Positions 1 to 8,493 of a stretch of DNA of 64,000 nucleotides are shown here, one piece after another. The stretch covers positions 1-64,000 of the forward strand of contig DATMAG010000045.1 in the NCBI GenBank assembly GCA_035560235.1, written 5' to 3'. Every line of letters begins with the position of its first letter. Within the stretch, counting starts at the first letter, position 1. The translations under genes were made by a program, and so were the position numbers. The notes beneath the pieces were generated by a model. That model made no database searches. It was given only the letters and a program-made list of their open reading frames with translations, and was not told the DNA's origin. This DNA is from DASRDU01 sp035560235 (GTDB lineage: Bacteria; Acidobacteriota; Blastocatellia; RBC074).

Positions 1-75
1 TTCTACAACCGGGAGCGACTCCATCAGTCGCTCAACTACAGAACGCCGGAGGCCGTTTACCGGATCACGGCTTGA
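1..75 (+). CDS. IS3-family transposase (orfB), C-terminal fragment
   Basis: The first 24 codons read through to a TGA at 73-75 and give the typical tail of an IS3-family DDE integrase: a YNxxRxHxSLxYxTPxxxY pattern (seen as YNRERLHQSLNYRTPEAVY). Everything upstream, including the catalytic DDE core, lies outside the window, so activity cannot be judged. The gene points into a truncated Ig-repeat gene, which fits an insertion event. The family call is firm from the tail motif; the IS subgroup is not resolvable. Confidence 0.85.
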   Translation, partial: FYNRERLHQSLNYRTPEAVYRITA

Positions 76-138
76 AAAACAGACAGCAGCGATCCACCTT
101 ATTTTCGCTGAATTTTGGTCTAGACAATTGGGAGTACC
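1..138 (+). mobile_element. Right end of an IS3-like insertion sequence
   Basis: This covers the transposase tail plus about 60 bases to the presumed terminal inverted repeat. The exact end cannot be fixed because the left end is outside the window. The AT-rich stretch 98-138 precedes the point where recognisable Ig-domain coding resumes (about 135), so the IS boundary is probably within 125-140. No target-site duplication can be checked. Confidence 0.5.
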
Positions 139-607
139 TTACTCAGTCGCGGCTTCCGGCACCGCGCCACTCAGCTATCAGTGGCGGAAGAATGGATCAG
201 CCATTTCAGGTGCGACCTCAGCCACTTATTCAATCACGGCTGCGAGCGTGGCCGATGCAGGCAGTTATGATGTAGTCGTGACCAGCTCCTGCGGAGCGGT
301 CGTCTCGAATGTGGCAATCCTGACGGTCAACACTGCCCCGGCAATCACAACACAACCGGACTCACAGACTGTCAGGGCGGGGCAGACGGTTACGTTCACT
401 TCAACCGCCAGCGGAACGCCGCCACCTTCCGTGCAGTGGGAGGTCAAGTCCGGCAGCGGGCCTTTCACCAGCATTCCCGGCGCAACTTCCACCACGCTTT
501 TATTCACGGCTACTCTGGCGAATGATGGCAACAAATACAGGGCAGTCTTCACCAATTCCTGCGGCACGGCTCAGTCCAGAACGGTGAAGCTGACTGTGAA
601 GCCCTGA
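128..607 (+). pseudogene. Ig-like repeat surface protein, 3' fragment cut by the IS
   Basis: Two consecutive bacterial Ig-like (I-set/Ig_3 type) repeats are visible. The first has the YQWRKNG and ADAGSYDVVV signatures and the second the QWEVKSGSG and DGNKYRAVFTNSCG signatures, each with the Trp and Cys expected in the fold. The frame is open with no proper start and runs upstream into the IS end, so the nominal TTG at 128 is not a credible start. Proteins of this kind are usually large, secreted and adhesive. I read this as the C-terminal remnant of such a gene interrupted by the insertion sequence. Confidence 0.75.
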
Positions 608-670
608 ACTGCTGGAAGAGAGGCCAGCCATTCAGAAGGCGAGTCCTTACGCCGATTTTCTTTCCTCTGC

Positions 671-713
671 AACCCTGACTCCTGCCTTGCTCAGACAGGC
701 AGGGGTCAGGGTT
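671..713. terminator. Long stem-loop after the Ig fragment
   Basis: Arms 671-686 and 698-713 pair over 16 positions with one G-T wobble, around an 11-base loop. No U-run follows, so it may be a bidirectional or factor-assisted terminator or a repeat palindrome. Confidence 0.5.
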
Positions 714-854
714 CATTGGCAGAGAGCAAAGAGAGATTGCAATTTCTTTCTTCCACAGCCGGCTAATTCAAGTCATAACCCATGATTGATGAAGGCCGGT
801 AACTCAGCAGTACACATCCAACAGGAGACCCCCAATGAAAGTCCCATCAGATTC

Positions 855-1334
855 GTGATCGTTTTACAGGCTGTCGTACTGTTATCTTCCTGCACCGCCA
901 CGCCCGAGAAGGCTGCTTCAACGCCGGTTCCGGGCGTTCAGAAGGCGGCGGCTTCGAATGCACAGGTGGAACAGGAGATCAGACAACTGGATGAAGAATG
1001 GCGTCAGGCCGGACTCAGGGCTGACAAGATCTGGTTCGAGCGTCACTATGCCGATGATCTGGTCGGCACAGACTGGAATGGAATGGTCTTTTCCAAAAAA
1101 GATGTCCTGGAGCAGTGGGATCCCGGCTCCAGACCGGAATCTCAGGTGATTGATGACATCAGATTACAGCTCTATGGTGACGTGGTTGTCGAAAACTCCA
1201 GAGCGACAGTGAAGGGAAAAGACAAAAGCGGCGATTACAGCGGCGTTTATCGGGCCACTGCCGTCCGGGTGAAACGGAATGGCCTCTGGCAGGTGGTCGC
1301 CATGCAGGGCGCCAAAGTCAGTCAGCAGAAATGA
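855..1334 (+). CDS. SnoaL/DUF4440-like lipoprotein, probably frameshifted near its start
   Basis: The protein resembles small NTF2-fold (SnoaL/DUF4440) exported proteins: a lipobox-like LSSC, a Thr/Ala/Pro linker, then a domain beginning EQEIRQLDEEW and ending in a beta-rich NGLWQVVAMQ. The frame has no good start. GTG 855 gives a signal lacking its positive residues. A well-spaced AGGAG (823-827) precedes ATG 835, but that frame stops after seven codons. Restoring one base in the CCC run at 843-845 would join ATG 835 to this frame and give a normal signal starting MKVP. Either the gene has a one-base deletion or the assembly has an error. Function is unknown. Confidence 0.65.
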   Translation: MIVLQAVVLLSSCTATPEKAASTPVPGVQKAAASNAQVEQEIRQLDEEWRQAGLRADKIWFERHYADDLVGTDWNGMVFSKKDVLEQWDPGSRPESQVIDDIRLQLYGDVVVENSRATVKGKDKSGDYSGVYRATAVRVKRNGLWQVVAMQGAKVSQQK

Positions 1335-1440
1335 AATCACGAAGCAACGAAGCGCACCAGTCGGGAACAGCCGCAGCAAACTCACAGAGTCTGAAACTTC
1401 AACTCTTCCTTCGTGCGCTTCGCTGCTTCGTGGTGAAATT
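1334..1440. repeat. Palindromic repeat with CACGAAGC-type arms
   Basis: Arms 1334-1357 and 1413-1440 are near-perfect inverted copies (GAAGCAACGAAGCGCAC against GTGCGCTTCGCTGCTTCG), separated by about 55 bases. The element begins at the stop codon of the lipoprotein gene and lies between convergent genes. Confidence 0.75.
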
Positions 1441-1481
1441 TCTCTTTTGTGATTCCTTCGCGCTGTCCGTGACTACGGCGG

Positions 1482-2348
1482 TCACAGCACTTCCTTCACC
1501 TTCGCGCCAATTTCAGCGGGGCTGCGGACGATGTGAATTCCGGCGGCTTCCATCGCGGCGAACTTTTCTGCCGCAGTGCCTTTGCCGCCTGAAATGATGG
1601 CGCCCGCATGACCCATTCGGCGGCCTGGCGGTGCAGTCTGTCCGGCGATGAAACCGACGATGGGCTTTTTGACGTGCGCTTTCGCATACTCGGCGGCTTC
1701 TTCTTCGGCGGTGCCGCCGATTTCGCCGATCATCACGATGGCATCGGTGTCGGGGTCGTTGTTGAAGAGTTCGAGCGCGTCGCGCTGCGTGGTGCCGATG
1801 ACCGGGTCGCCGCCGATGCCGATGCAGGTGGACTGCCCGAGGCCGAGCGCCGTCAGTTGTCCGACGGCTTCATAGGTCAGCGTGCCGCTGCGCGAGACGA
1901 CGCCGACGCGGCCTTCCTTGTGAATGCGGGCGGGCATGATGCCGACCTTGCATTTGCCGGGCGAAATGACGCCGGGGCAGTTCGGGCCGATCAGTCTTGA
2001 ATTGCGCGCCCTGAGGTAATGATACGCCCTGACCATATCGAGCGCCGGAATGCCTTCAGTAATGCAGACGATGAGCGGCAGGCCCGCATCGGCGGCTTCC
2101 ATAATCGCATCGGCGGCAAATGGCGGCGGGACGTAAATGACCGTCGCGTTCGCGCCCGTCTCGCTGACGGCATCGGCGACGGTGTTGAAGACCGGAATGC
2201 CTTCGTGCGTCGTGCCGCCCTTGCCGGGCGTGACGCCACCGACAATGTTTGTGCCGTAATCGCGCATCTGCAGCGCGTGAAAGGTGCCTTCCTTCCCGGT
2301 CAGCCCCTGAACAATCAGGCGGGTATTTCTGTCAACCAGAACGCTCAA
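1482..2348 (-). CDS. sucD: Succinyl-CoA synthetase alpha subunit
   Basis: This 288-residue protein matches the full length of SucD. It catalyses the reversible conversion of succinyl-CoA to succinate with NTP formation in the TCA cycle, together with a SucC beta subunit not found in this window. The N-terminal CoA-binding Rossmann domain carries GLTGKEGTFH. The phosphohistidine motif GHAGAI (His about 247) is intact, as are the ligase motifs GPNCPGVISP and SRSGTLTYE. I chose the TTG at 2346-2348 because an AAGGAGG lies just upstream and conserved sequence begins there. A longer frame runs back to 2627 but encodes low-complexity residues unlike the family. Confidence 0.95.
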   Translation of the reverse strand: MSVLVDRNTRLIVQGLTGKEGTFHALQMRDYGTNIVGGVTPGKGGTTHEGIPVFNTVADAVSETGANATVIYVPPPFAADAIMEAADAGLPLIVCITEGIPALDMVRAYHYLRARNSRLIGPNCPGVISPGKCKVGIMPARIHKEGRVGVVSRSGTLTYEAVGQLTALGLGQSTCIGIGGDPVIGTTQRDALELFNNDPDTDAIVMIGEIGGTAEEEAAEYAKAHVKKPIVGFIAGQTAPPGRRMGHAGAIISGGKGTAAEKFAAMEAAGIHIVRSPAEIGAKVKEVL

Positions 2349-2523
2349 GCTTGCCTCCTTCGACCGCTTCAGAATCTGTCCGGCGGTCAGTTGTGAAATT
2401 GAATGAATGCAGGAATGCGAAAAAATTGAGGCGCAGGATAGCACAGGCGTTCGAGCCTTGCCAGCCACAGCCCGCCCGGGCAGACTTTGCGCGCTCAGCT
2501 TTGGGATTGCCTGAGAAAAGCAG

Positions 2524-2552
2524 CCACGAATGAACACGAATCGGCACGAATG
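2524..2552. repeat. CACGAAT-type direct repeat (single arm)
   Basis: Three CACGAAT units spaced 10 bases apart lie in the gap between the hydrolase and sucD. The same unit forms paired arms at 38425-38487 and 43979-44071. I see no partner arm here. Confidence 0.6.
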
Positions 2553-2623
2553 CCGCAGCAGCGGAATTGAAGATGGCGCTGCACGAAGAGGTGCAAAAGG
2601 CGAAGTTCTAACTGAAGAGACTT

Positions 2624-3403
2624 TCACGCCACCAGCCGCGCTGCAAAGAAAGCGCAGACGATGCGCGCCACTTTGTCCTTCTCTGCCGTCAGGCGGTGAT
2701 CACCGCTTTTGAAAAGCAGCAGTTCGACATCCTGCGCCGCGCAGCGCGAGACGAAATCAAGGCTTTCGCCGTAAGGCACCGTGCTGTCGCGCATCCCGTG
2801 AACGATCAGCAGCGGCGAGCGAAAACGCGCGGCCATATCTTCGAGCTTGTAATTTTCCATCTCGGCCAGCAGCCCGTAGCTGATGTCGGCATCAACGAAT
2901 TCGTTGCGGAAATGATAACGGCCCGTGCGCTGAAATTCCTTGCGCTCGGCTTTGGTCAGCGAGCGGAATTCGAGGAAGTGAAAGGCGGGCGCAATCAGCG
3001 CGCAGCCCTTGACCCGCGCCGGTTCGCGCGCCGTAAACCACGCCACGGCCCAGCCGCCCATGCTCGATCCAACCAGAAAGACCGGCCCGCCCAGGCGCGT
3101 CGTGACGGCATTGACGATCAGTTCAAGGTCTTCAATCAGACGCGAACCGCGCAGGTCGGTCATCGTGCTGTCAGACTCGCCATGACTGCGAAAGTCACAC
3201 GCGGCAAAGGCCCAGCCGCGCCGCGCGCATTCGGCTTCGAGCGCGGTCGCCTTTTCGCCGCTGCGGGTCGAGCCGAAGCCGTGCGCAAAGACCACTGCCG
3301 GAGTTTCCGGCCCGGCTTCGTCATCGAAACTCAGCACACCGCGCACGGCTTCAGTTTCACTGACTGCAATTTCAAAATGCTCACGCTGTCTCATCTTTTT
3401 CAA
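2624..3403 (-). CDS. Alpha/beta-fold hydrolase
   Basis: A 259-residue serine hydrolase of the alpha/beta fold. Oxyanion strand: VVFAHGFGS (residues 38-46). Nucleophile elbow: GSSMG with Ser about 114. Acid: Asp about 206 in GMRDSTVP. Base: His about 236 in SGDHRL. There is no signal peptide, so it is probably cytosolic. The family covers esterases, lipases and peptidases, and the substrate cannot be told. It overlaps the end of cca by 23 bases, so the two are likely co-transcribed. ATG 3394 (fourth codon) is an alternative start. Confidence 0.9.
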   Translation of the reverse strand: MKKMRQREHFEIAVSETEAVRGVLSFDDEAGPETPAVVFAHGFGSTRSGEKATALEAECARRGWAFAACDFRSHGESDSTMTDLRGSRLIEDLELIVNAVTTRLGGPVFLVGSSMGGWAVAWFTAREPARVKGCALIAPAFHFLEFRSLTKAERKEFQRTGRYHFRNEFVDADISYGLLAEMENYKLEDMAARFRSPLLIVHGMRDSTVPYGESLDFVSRCAAQDVELLLFKSGDHRLTAEKDKVARIVCAFFAARLVA

Positions 3404-4793
3404 TCACCTCTCTCGCTGCCGCAATGGCTTCTTCGAGCGTAGTCACTTTTCCGTCAAGCTGCAATTCGTAAACCGCTTTTGTAATGCGCCCGATGCGCGG
3501 GCCGGGTTCAAGGCCGAGCGCCAGCAGGTGACGGCCCTTCAGCATCGGCTCGGGCGGCTTTTCAGTGACGGCCAGTTCGCGCGCGCGCGCGATGAACCAG
3601 TCCATCGCTTCGGTGCTGAACTCGCCGGTGCGCCCCAGACAATCGGCTCGCGCCACACGATACAGCAGATCAGGTTCGACCTTCTGCGCCAGTCTTCTGA
3701 AAGCTCCGTCAGACACCGTCTCGCCGCGCTCCTGCGCCTTGAAAAAATGCGCGGGAGACAGATGATACTGCACGAGCGCCTTCACCTGCGTGCGCACGTC
3801 GTAACCATCCAGCGTGTAAATATTGAGCCGGTCAAGGAACCTTTCAGTCGGCGCAACACCCGCGTCTTCGTGGCCTTTCGAGCGGATGCGCCCGTCCTCA
3901 AACGCCGTCGTCGGAGGCTTGCCAAAGTCGTGACACAGCGCGCCGAGCATCACCGTCATCTGCTTCGCGTGCGGCAGATCGTCAATCAGCCTGCGCGCTT
4001 CATCAAGCACCATTCCGGTATGGATCCAGACATCGCCCTCAGGATGCCATTCCCTGTCCTGCGGGCAATCAATCAGCGCGGCGCATTCGGGCCAGAGCTT
4101 TTCGACGATGCCGAGCTGACGCGCAGCCTGCCAGCCAATTGACGGTCGGCGCGAGAGCAGGAGCCACTTTTCAACTTCAGCCAGAATGCGCTCGCAGGGC
4201 AGATCAGTGAGATCAATCGTGCGGCAGAGTTCGACGGTCGCAGGGTCAATGTCGTATTCAAAGCGCGAGGCGAACTGCATCGCCCGCAGCACGCGCAGGC
4301 TGTCTTCAATGAAAGTCTGCGGGTCAACGACGCTGATCAGGCGGCGTTCAATGTCAGCGCGGCCACCGAACGGATCAATGAATTCATCCGCGAGCGGGTC
4401 GTACATAATTGCATTGATCGTGAAATCGCGGCGGCGCGCGGCCTCCTCAAAGCTCATCTGCGGATCACCGGTGACGACAAAGGCGCGATGGCCGCGCCCT
4501 GTCTTTGATTCGCGGCGCGGCAGGCTGACATCAACCGTCAGCTGTGCATTCAGCCTGACCTTGTAAACCGTGAACGCTTCACCGACGGCATTGACGAGTC
4601 CGTGCGCCGCGATCAGGGCGCGCAGCCGCGCCGGTTCGAGGTGATAAACCTCCAGGTCATAATCGGCGCTCGGCTCACCGCGCAGGCGGTCGCGCACCCA
4701 TCCGCCGACGAGCAGCGCCCGCCCGCCCGCCCGCCGGACGGCACGACAGAACTGAAGCACCGGACTGGCTATCGAATCAGCAAACATCGTCAT
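3381..4793 (-). CDS. cca: CCA tRNA nucleotidyltransferase with HD domain
   Basis: A class II nucleotidyltransferase of 470 residues. The head has GGWVRD (30-35), the metal-binding pair in DYDLEV (Asp44, Asp46), a further Asp at about 88 and the RRRDFTINAI motif, all typical of CCA-adding enzymes and poly(A) polymerases. The C-terminal half carries an HD phosphohydrolase domain (CHDFGK, about 288-293), as in E. coli-type bifunctional Cca. The expected role is addition or repair of tRNA 3' CCA ends. Some family members in A/CC-splitting lineages add only part of CCA, and this cannot be excluded. Confidence 0.9.
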   Translation of the reverse strand: MTMFADSIASPVLQFCRAVRRAGGRALLVGGWVRDRLRGEPSADYDLEVYHLEPARLRALIAAHGLVNAVGEAFTVYKVRLNAQLTVDVSLPRRESKTGRGHRAFVVTGDPQMSFEEAARRRDFTINAIMYDPLADEFIDPFGGRADIERRLISVVDPQTFIEDSLRVLRAMQFASRFEYDIDPATVELCRTIDLTDLPCERILAEVEKWLLLSRRPSIGWQAARQLGIVEKLWPECAALIDCPQDREWHPEGDVWIHTGMVLDEARRLIDDLPHAKQMTVMLGALCHDFGKPPTTAFEDGRIRSKGHEDAGVAPTERFLDRLNIYTLDGYDVRTQVKALVQYHLSPAHFFKAQERGETVSDGAFRRLAQKVEPDLLYRVARADCLGRTGEFSTEAMDWFIARARELAVTEKPPEPMLKGRHLLALGLEPGPRIGRITKAVYELQLDGKVTTLEEAIAAAREVIEKDETA

Positions 4794-4892
4794 CAGCAGT
4801 TCAGCGCCGACAAAATCCGGCTCCGTGTGAGCCTCGCTTGACTAACGCTGCGGAATGATTGAGTCTAATGCCCATCACTCAGGAAAAAGCAG

Positions 4893-4921
4893 TTGATTTA
4901 CCCTGAATCGGGGATTGTAGA
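4893..4921 (+). promoter_or_regulatory. Candidate sigma70-type promoter for the HD-GYP gene
   Basis: TTGATT at 4893-4898 and TGTAGA at 4916-4921 are 17 bases apart, just before ATG 4933. The start point would be within a few bases of the codon, giving a nearly leaderless message, and no clear ribosome site is seen. Weak evidence. Confidence 0.3.
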
Positions 4922-4932
4922 TCAAAAAAACA

Positions 4933-6237
4933 ATGGCTACTACCGATTATCCCGCCGCCCATGCTGCGCGCGTGCGACTGGCGAATCTTTTATATACCGA
5001 AGTGCAGGATAAAGCGGGCGAGGAATGTCCGGCTGACTTCACTCCGCCCGACAGCACTCCGCCGTGCGTCCGGCACAATGCCTTCAGGCACGACTCCAGC
5101 CACGACAAACCGGCCTTTTCTGATCCGCCGGACAATGCCTGTCTGATTCCTGAAACCGCCGAGCCGCCTGAATGGGTGGACGAGGAAGAGTTTCTGTCAG
5201 ATGACCAGGGCCGCTCCCTGGAGACAACCATCGAGTTTCCCGGCCTGCCGGTAGGCAGCCTGATCAGCCTGAGCCAGTTTAATTACATCAGCGGGCAGCT
5301 CAGCGAGTGCGCGACCCGCGACGAACTGTTTGAGACTTTGCAGAGCGCGCTGACGTTCGTCTTTCCGACTGCCGGAATCAGTTTCTCTTCTGATGCTCAG
5401 TTCGAGCAGCCCGAAGCGAACGTTCATTCGTTCGTGCTGCCGCTGGCCGCAGGCAGTCGGGTTCACGGCTGGTGCCGGATCAGCCGGCGGGAATGCGGCT
5501 TTCGCGGCGAAGAGACCGATTTTCTCAGGGCCACAGTGCAGCAGGCCGGAGTGAGGCTCGAGGTGATTCGCCTGACCGAGGAGCGGCAGCGCGCCTTTGA
5601 CCGGATGATCAAGGCGCTGGCGCTGACGCTCGATGCGCGCGACGAGATGACCGCCGGGCATTCGGCGCGAGTGGCCAATTATTCAGTGGCGACGGCACGC
5701 CACCTGGGACTTTCGGCGGCGGATCAGAAACTGGTCTATTACGCGGCGCTGCTGCACGATTACGGCAAGATCGGCGTGCGCGATGAAGTCCTCTGCAAGC
5801 CTGCCGAGCTGACGCCGGAAGAGTACGAGCACATCCGCCAGCATTCGTATTACACCTTCCGCATTCTTTCGCGCATCAACTTTGGCGAGGAGATGTCAGA
5901 GATTCCGCTCATCGCGAGCAGCCATCACGAACGGCCCGACGGGCGCGGCTATCCGCGCGGACTGCGCGACACCGAAATTCACATCGGCGCGCGCATCATC
6001 GCTGTCACGGATTTCTTTGATGCGCTGACCGCCGTGCGCCACTATCGCCAGCCGATGTCGCCTGACGAGGTCCTGCAACTGATCGAAGCCGGACGCGACA
6101 CGCAGTTTGACGGCGCGGTCATTGATGCCTTTCGTCGTTACTACGAAGAGGAATACCGCCCGCGCCGCCTGCGTCGGCAGCAGCATTCGGAAGCTTCAAC
6201 TCAGCCCCCGGTCAATCAGGTTGTCCATCAGTCATGA
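4933..6237 (+). CDS. HD-GYP domain phosphodiesterase with GAF-like sensor
   Basis: 434 residues: an acidic, Pro-rich N-terminus (1-100), a GAF-like region (about 115-215), then an HD-GYP domain with HD at 275-276 (LLHDYGKIG) and GYP at 339-341 (PDGRGYP). Metal ligands look complete. HD-GYP proteins hydrolyse cyclic di-GMP or related dinucleotides. No receiver domain or membrane segment is present, so the input is probably cytosolic. The last four bases overlap the next gene (ATGA), implying translational coupling with the DUF2203 protein. Confidence 0.88.
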   Translation: MATTDYPAAHAARVRLANLLYTEVQDKAGEECPADFTPPDSTPPCVRHNAFRHDSSHDKPAFSDPPDNACLIPETAEPPEWVDEEEFLSDDQGRSLETTIEFPGLPVGSLISLSQFNYISGQLSECATRDELFETLQSALTFVFPTAGISFSSDAQFEQPEANVHSFVLPLAAGSRVHGWCRISRRECGFRGEETDFLRATVQQAGVRLEVIRLTEERQRAFDRMIKALALTLDARDEMTAGHSARVANYSVATARHLGLSAADQKLVYYAALLHDYGKIGVRDEVLCKPAELTPEEYEHIRQHSYYTFRILSRINFGEEMSEIPLIASSHHERPDGRGYPRGLRDTEIHIGARIIAVTDFFDALTAVRHYRQPMSPDEVLQLIEAGRDTQFDGAVIDAFRRYYEEEYRPRRLRRQQHSEASTQPPVNQVVHQS

Positions 6238-6605
6238 AGTTGTTCAGTGTCGAAGAAGCCAATGCTCTGTTGCCGGAACTGCGCCGCCTGCTGGAAGGCA
6301 TTCAGCAGGAACGCCGCGTGCTGCGCCGCCTCGAACCGGAGATCAGACTGGCCGGTGAGCGCGCCACTGAGAACGGCGGCTCGCCCGCCGGAATGCGCTA
6401 CGTGGCCGCGCTCAGCCGCATCACCGATCACGCGCAGGCAATTCTCAGTCTCGGAGTTCAGACCAGGGATTTTGATCGCGGCCTCTGCGACTTCCCGCAC
6501 GAACGCAACGGAGAGGTGGTCTTTCTCTGCTGGCAGTACGGAGAAGAGCGCGTCGAGTGGTGGCACGAGGTTGATGCCGGATTTGCCGGGCGACAGCCGC
6601 TGTGA
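6234..6605 (+). CDS. DUF2203 family protein
   Basis: 123 residues matching DUF2203: an N-terminal SVEEANALLPELRR, a helical middle, and the conserved tail GVQTRDFDRGLCDFP, VFLCWQYGEE, WWHEVDAGFAGRQPL. The biochemical role of this family is not known. Four-base overlap with the preceding HD-GYP gene. A Thr/Asp-rich DFDRGLxDFP core with a Trp/His cluster hints at a ligand or metal site, but that is inference. Confidence 0.9.
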   Translation: MKLFSVEEANALLPELRRLLEGIQQERRVLRRLEPEIRLAGERATENGGSPAGMRYVAALSRITDHAQAILSLGVQTRDFDRGLCDFPHERNGEVVFLCWQYGEERVEWWHEVDAGFAGRQPL

Positions 6606-6756
6606 AGAAACTTTCAGAGCAATAGCGCAAAGAAACAAGTTTTGTTCCCCCCCTTTTCACTCTTACACTTTGAGCCGCGTCCCGCTGTTTTTTGCTATAC
6701 TGCCTCTGCTGCAGTTTTCCGGCAAAAATTCAGAGCCTGAGTTTGAGTTTTGATTT

Positions 6757-8382
6757 ATGAGCGGTCTTGTCATACGTCTGGCTGGCGTCGAACAGCCTGA
6801 AACCAGAATCTTTCACGAGGATTCGATCACCATCGGAACCTCGCCGACCTGTGATCTGAGCTTCCGCCCGGAAGAACATCACGGCGATGAACTGCCGCCA
6901 TCGGCGGAACTGCTTGAACTGCGCGCGACGGCAGGCACGTACCGCGTCGCCAGAATCGAGGAATCCCTTGTCATCACCCGCGACGGCGAACCGGTGACTG
7001 TAGGCGACGCGATTCGTGATGGTGATACGTATTACTTCGGCGGGACCGGCGTCCGGCTGCGCTTCTTTTTCCTCTCACCGACGATTGAACTGGCCGAATC
7101 GCTGCAACTCGGCACGGCTGTGCTGACGCAGGTGCGCTCAGAAGGCCGGGCCGGAGCGATGGCCGCGAGCGAAGACGGAATCGAAGTCGCAGAGCGTCGC
7201 CAGTCAGAGCGCCGTCAGTCGCAGACGCCGCGCACTGATGTCGCGCTGGTCTTCGTCAAGCAACTGCTGCGCGAACTGGTGGCTGAGATCCCGAAACGGC
7301 GTCTTTACGCCGCGCTCGCTGTGATCGTGGCGGTCATCGGAACGATCATCTACATCAACGCGCTGAGTTTCTTTGAGAGCCGCCGCAACAACAAAGCCAT
7401 CTCTGAACTCTACTCAAAACTGGACGAGGTACGGCAGGGACTCAAGAGCGCGCACGATGAGATCAAAAAGACCAGTCAGGCGACGAAGGATCTGCAAAGC
7501 TCCATCTCGTTTGCGGCGAGCGTGGTTGACAATTACGGGCGCGGAGTCTGCCTGATTTACGGCGTCTATGTCTGGACCGATCCGCGTTCGGGCCGCGAAG
7601 CGCGGTTTAAGGAACCGACCGAAACCAACGCGCTGATCAGTCCCGGCGGCAGCATCAACCTGAGCGTGGATGGCAACGGCCCGGTCTGCGAGGTTGATTT
7701 TATTGGCACCGGCTTTCTGGCTGCGCCGGGACTTGTGCTGACCAACCGCCACGTCGCTCAGCCCTGGTACGGCGAAATCATCGCCACAGCCATTCGCGGC
7801 CAGGGGCTGCGCCCGAAACTGAAGGAACTCTATGCGTGGTTCCCCAGAATGCCGCAACCATTCAAACTGACAGTGCTGGAAACAAGCCAGGCGCGGGATG
7901 TCGCCGTCTGCGCCTTCGATCAGGGCAAAGAGGCCCTGCCCGTGCTGCCGCTCGATGAAAAGGCTGAAGGCGCAGTGAGCGGCCAGCCGGTCGTGCTGAT
8001 GGGCTATCCGGCAGGTATCGAAGGACTGCTGGCCAAGACCGACGAAGGCGATCCGGCCCTGGCCATCAGCCGTCGCGGCTCGCTGCGCGCCGTGCTCAAC
8101 GACCTCGCCGCCCGCTCGCAGATTCGGCCTTATTCGACACAGGGTCACATCGGCGACCTGACGGCTGACCGCATCGTCTACGACGCGCAGACCAGCGAAG
8201 GCGGCTCAGGCGGCCCGGTCTTTGGCGCCAACGGCAAGGTCATCGCCATCAACCAGGCGATGCTGCCCGGCTCACCCGCCAACTTCGGCGTGCCGATTCG
8301 CTTCGGCATCGAACTGCTCAGGAAGTATCAGACCAGCCAGGAAACAGCCGACGGCCAGCGGACTGAAGCAGGCACTGAATAA
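6757..8382 (+). CDS. Membrane-anchored trypsin-like serine protease with FHA-like N-terminus
   Basis: 541 residues. The N-terminal 110 residues (ITIGTSPTCDLSF and a GD-rich beta pattern) resemble a forkhead-associated or similar beta-sandwich domain. One membrane segment follows at about 185-205, then a short coiled coil, then an S1-type protease with a full triad: His332 in TNRHVA, Asp381 in ARDVAV and Ser484 in GGSGGP. This predicts a cytoplasmic phosphopeptide-binding head and a periplasmic protease resembling DegS/HtrA but without a PDZ domain. Substrates are unknown. A promoter-like TATACT lies near 6695. Confidence 0.85.
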   Translation: MSGLVIRLAGVEQPETRIFHEDSITIGTSPTCDLSFRPEEHHGDELPPSAELLELRATAGTYRVARIEESLVITRDGEPVTVGDAIRDGDTYYFGGTGVRLRFFFLSPTIELAESLQLGTAVLTQVRSEGRAGAMAASEDGIEVAERRQSERRQSQTPRTDVALVFVKQLLRELVAEIPKRRLYAALAVIVAVIGTIIYINALSFFESRRNNKAISELYSKLDEVRQGLKSAHDEIKKTSQATKDLQSSISFAASVVDNYGRGVCLIYGVYVWTDPRSGREARFKEPTETNALISPGGSINLSVDGNGPVCEVDFIGTGFLAAPGLVLTNRHVAQPWYGEIIATAIRGQGLRPKLKELYAWFPRMPQPFKLTVLETSQARDVAVCAFDQGKEALPVLPLDEKAEGAVSGQPVVLMGYPAGIEGLLAKTDEGDPALAISRRGSLRAVLNDLAARSQIRPYSTQGHIGDLTADRIVYDAQTSEGGSGGPVFGANGKVIAINQAMLPGSPANFGVPIRFGIELLRKYQTSQETADGQRTEAGTE

Positions 8383-8390
8383 CCCGCCCA

Positions 8391-8476
8391 CATTCTCCAT
8401 TTTCAATTCTCCATTATTCGGCATTGAGGGAAACACCTCACGATGCAGAGTAATGGAGAATTGAGAATGGAGAATG
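8391..8476. repeat. Heptamer-phased palindrome (ATTCTCC type)
   Basis: Arms 8391-8416 and 8451-8476 pair at 25 of 26 positions. Each arm is built of alternating 7-base units of the CATTCTC/CATTTTC/AATTCTC kind. It fills the gap between convergent genes and could act as a terminator. A longer relative is at 62927-63036. Confidence 0.85.
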
Positions 8477-8493
8477 GCCGGTTGCGCGGATGA

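Noticed and set aside
2349..2627. N-terminal extension of sucD
   Set aside because: The added residues are low-complexity and unlike the family, and a good Shine-Dalgarno supports TTG 2346-2348.
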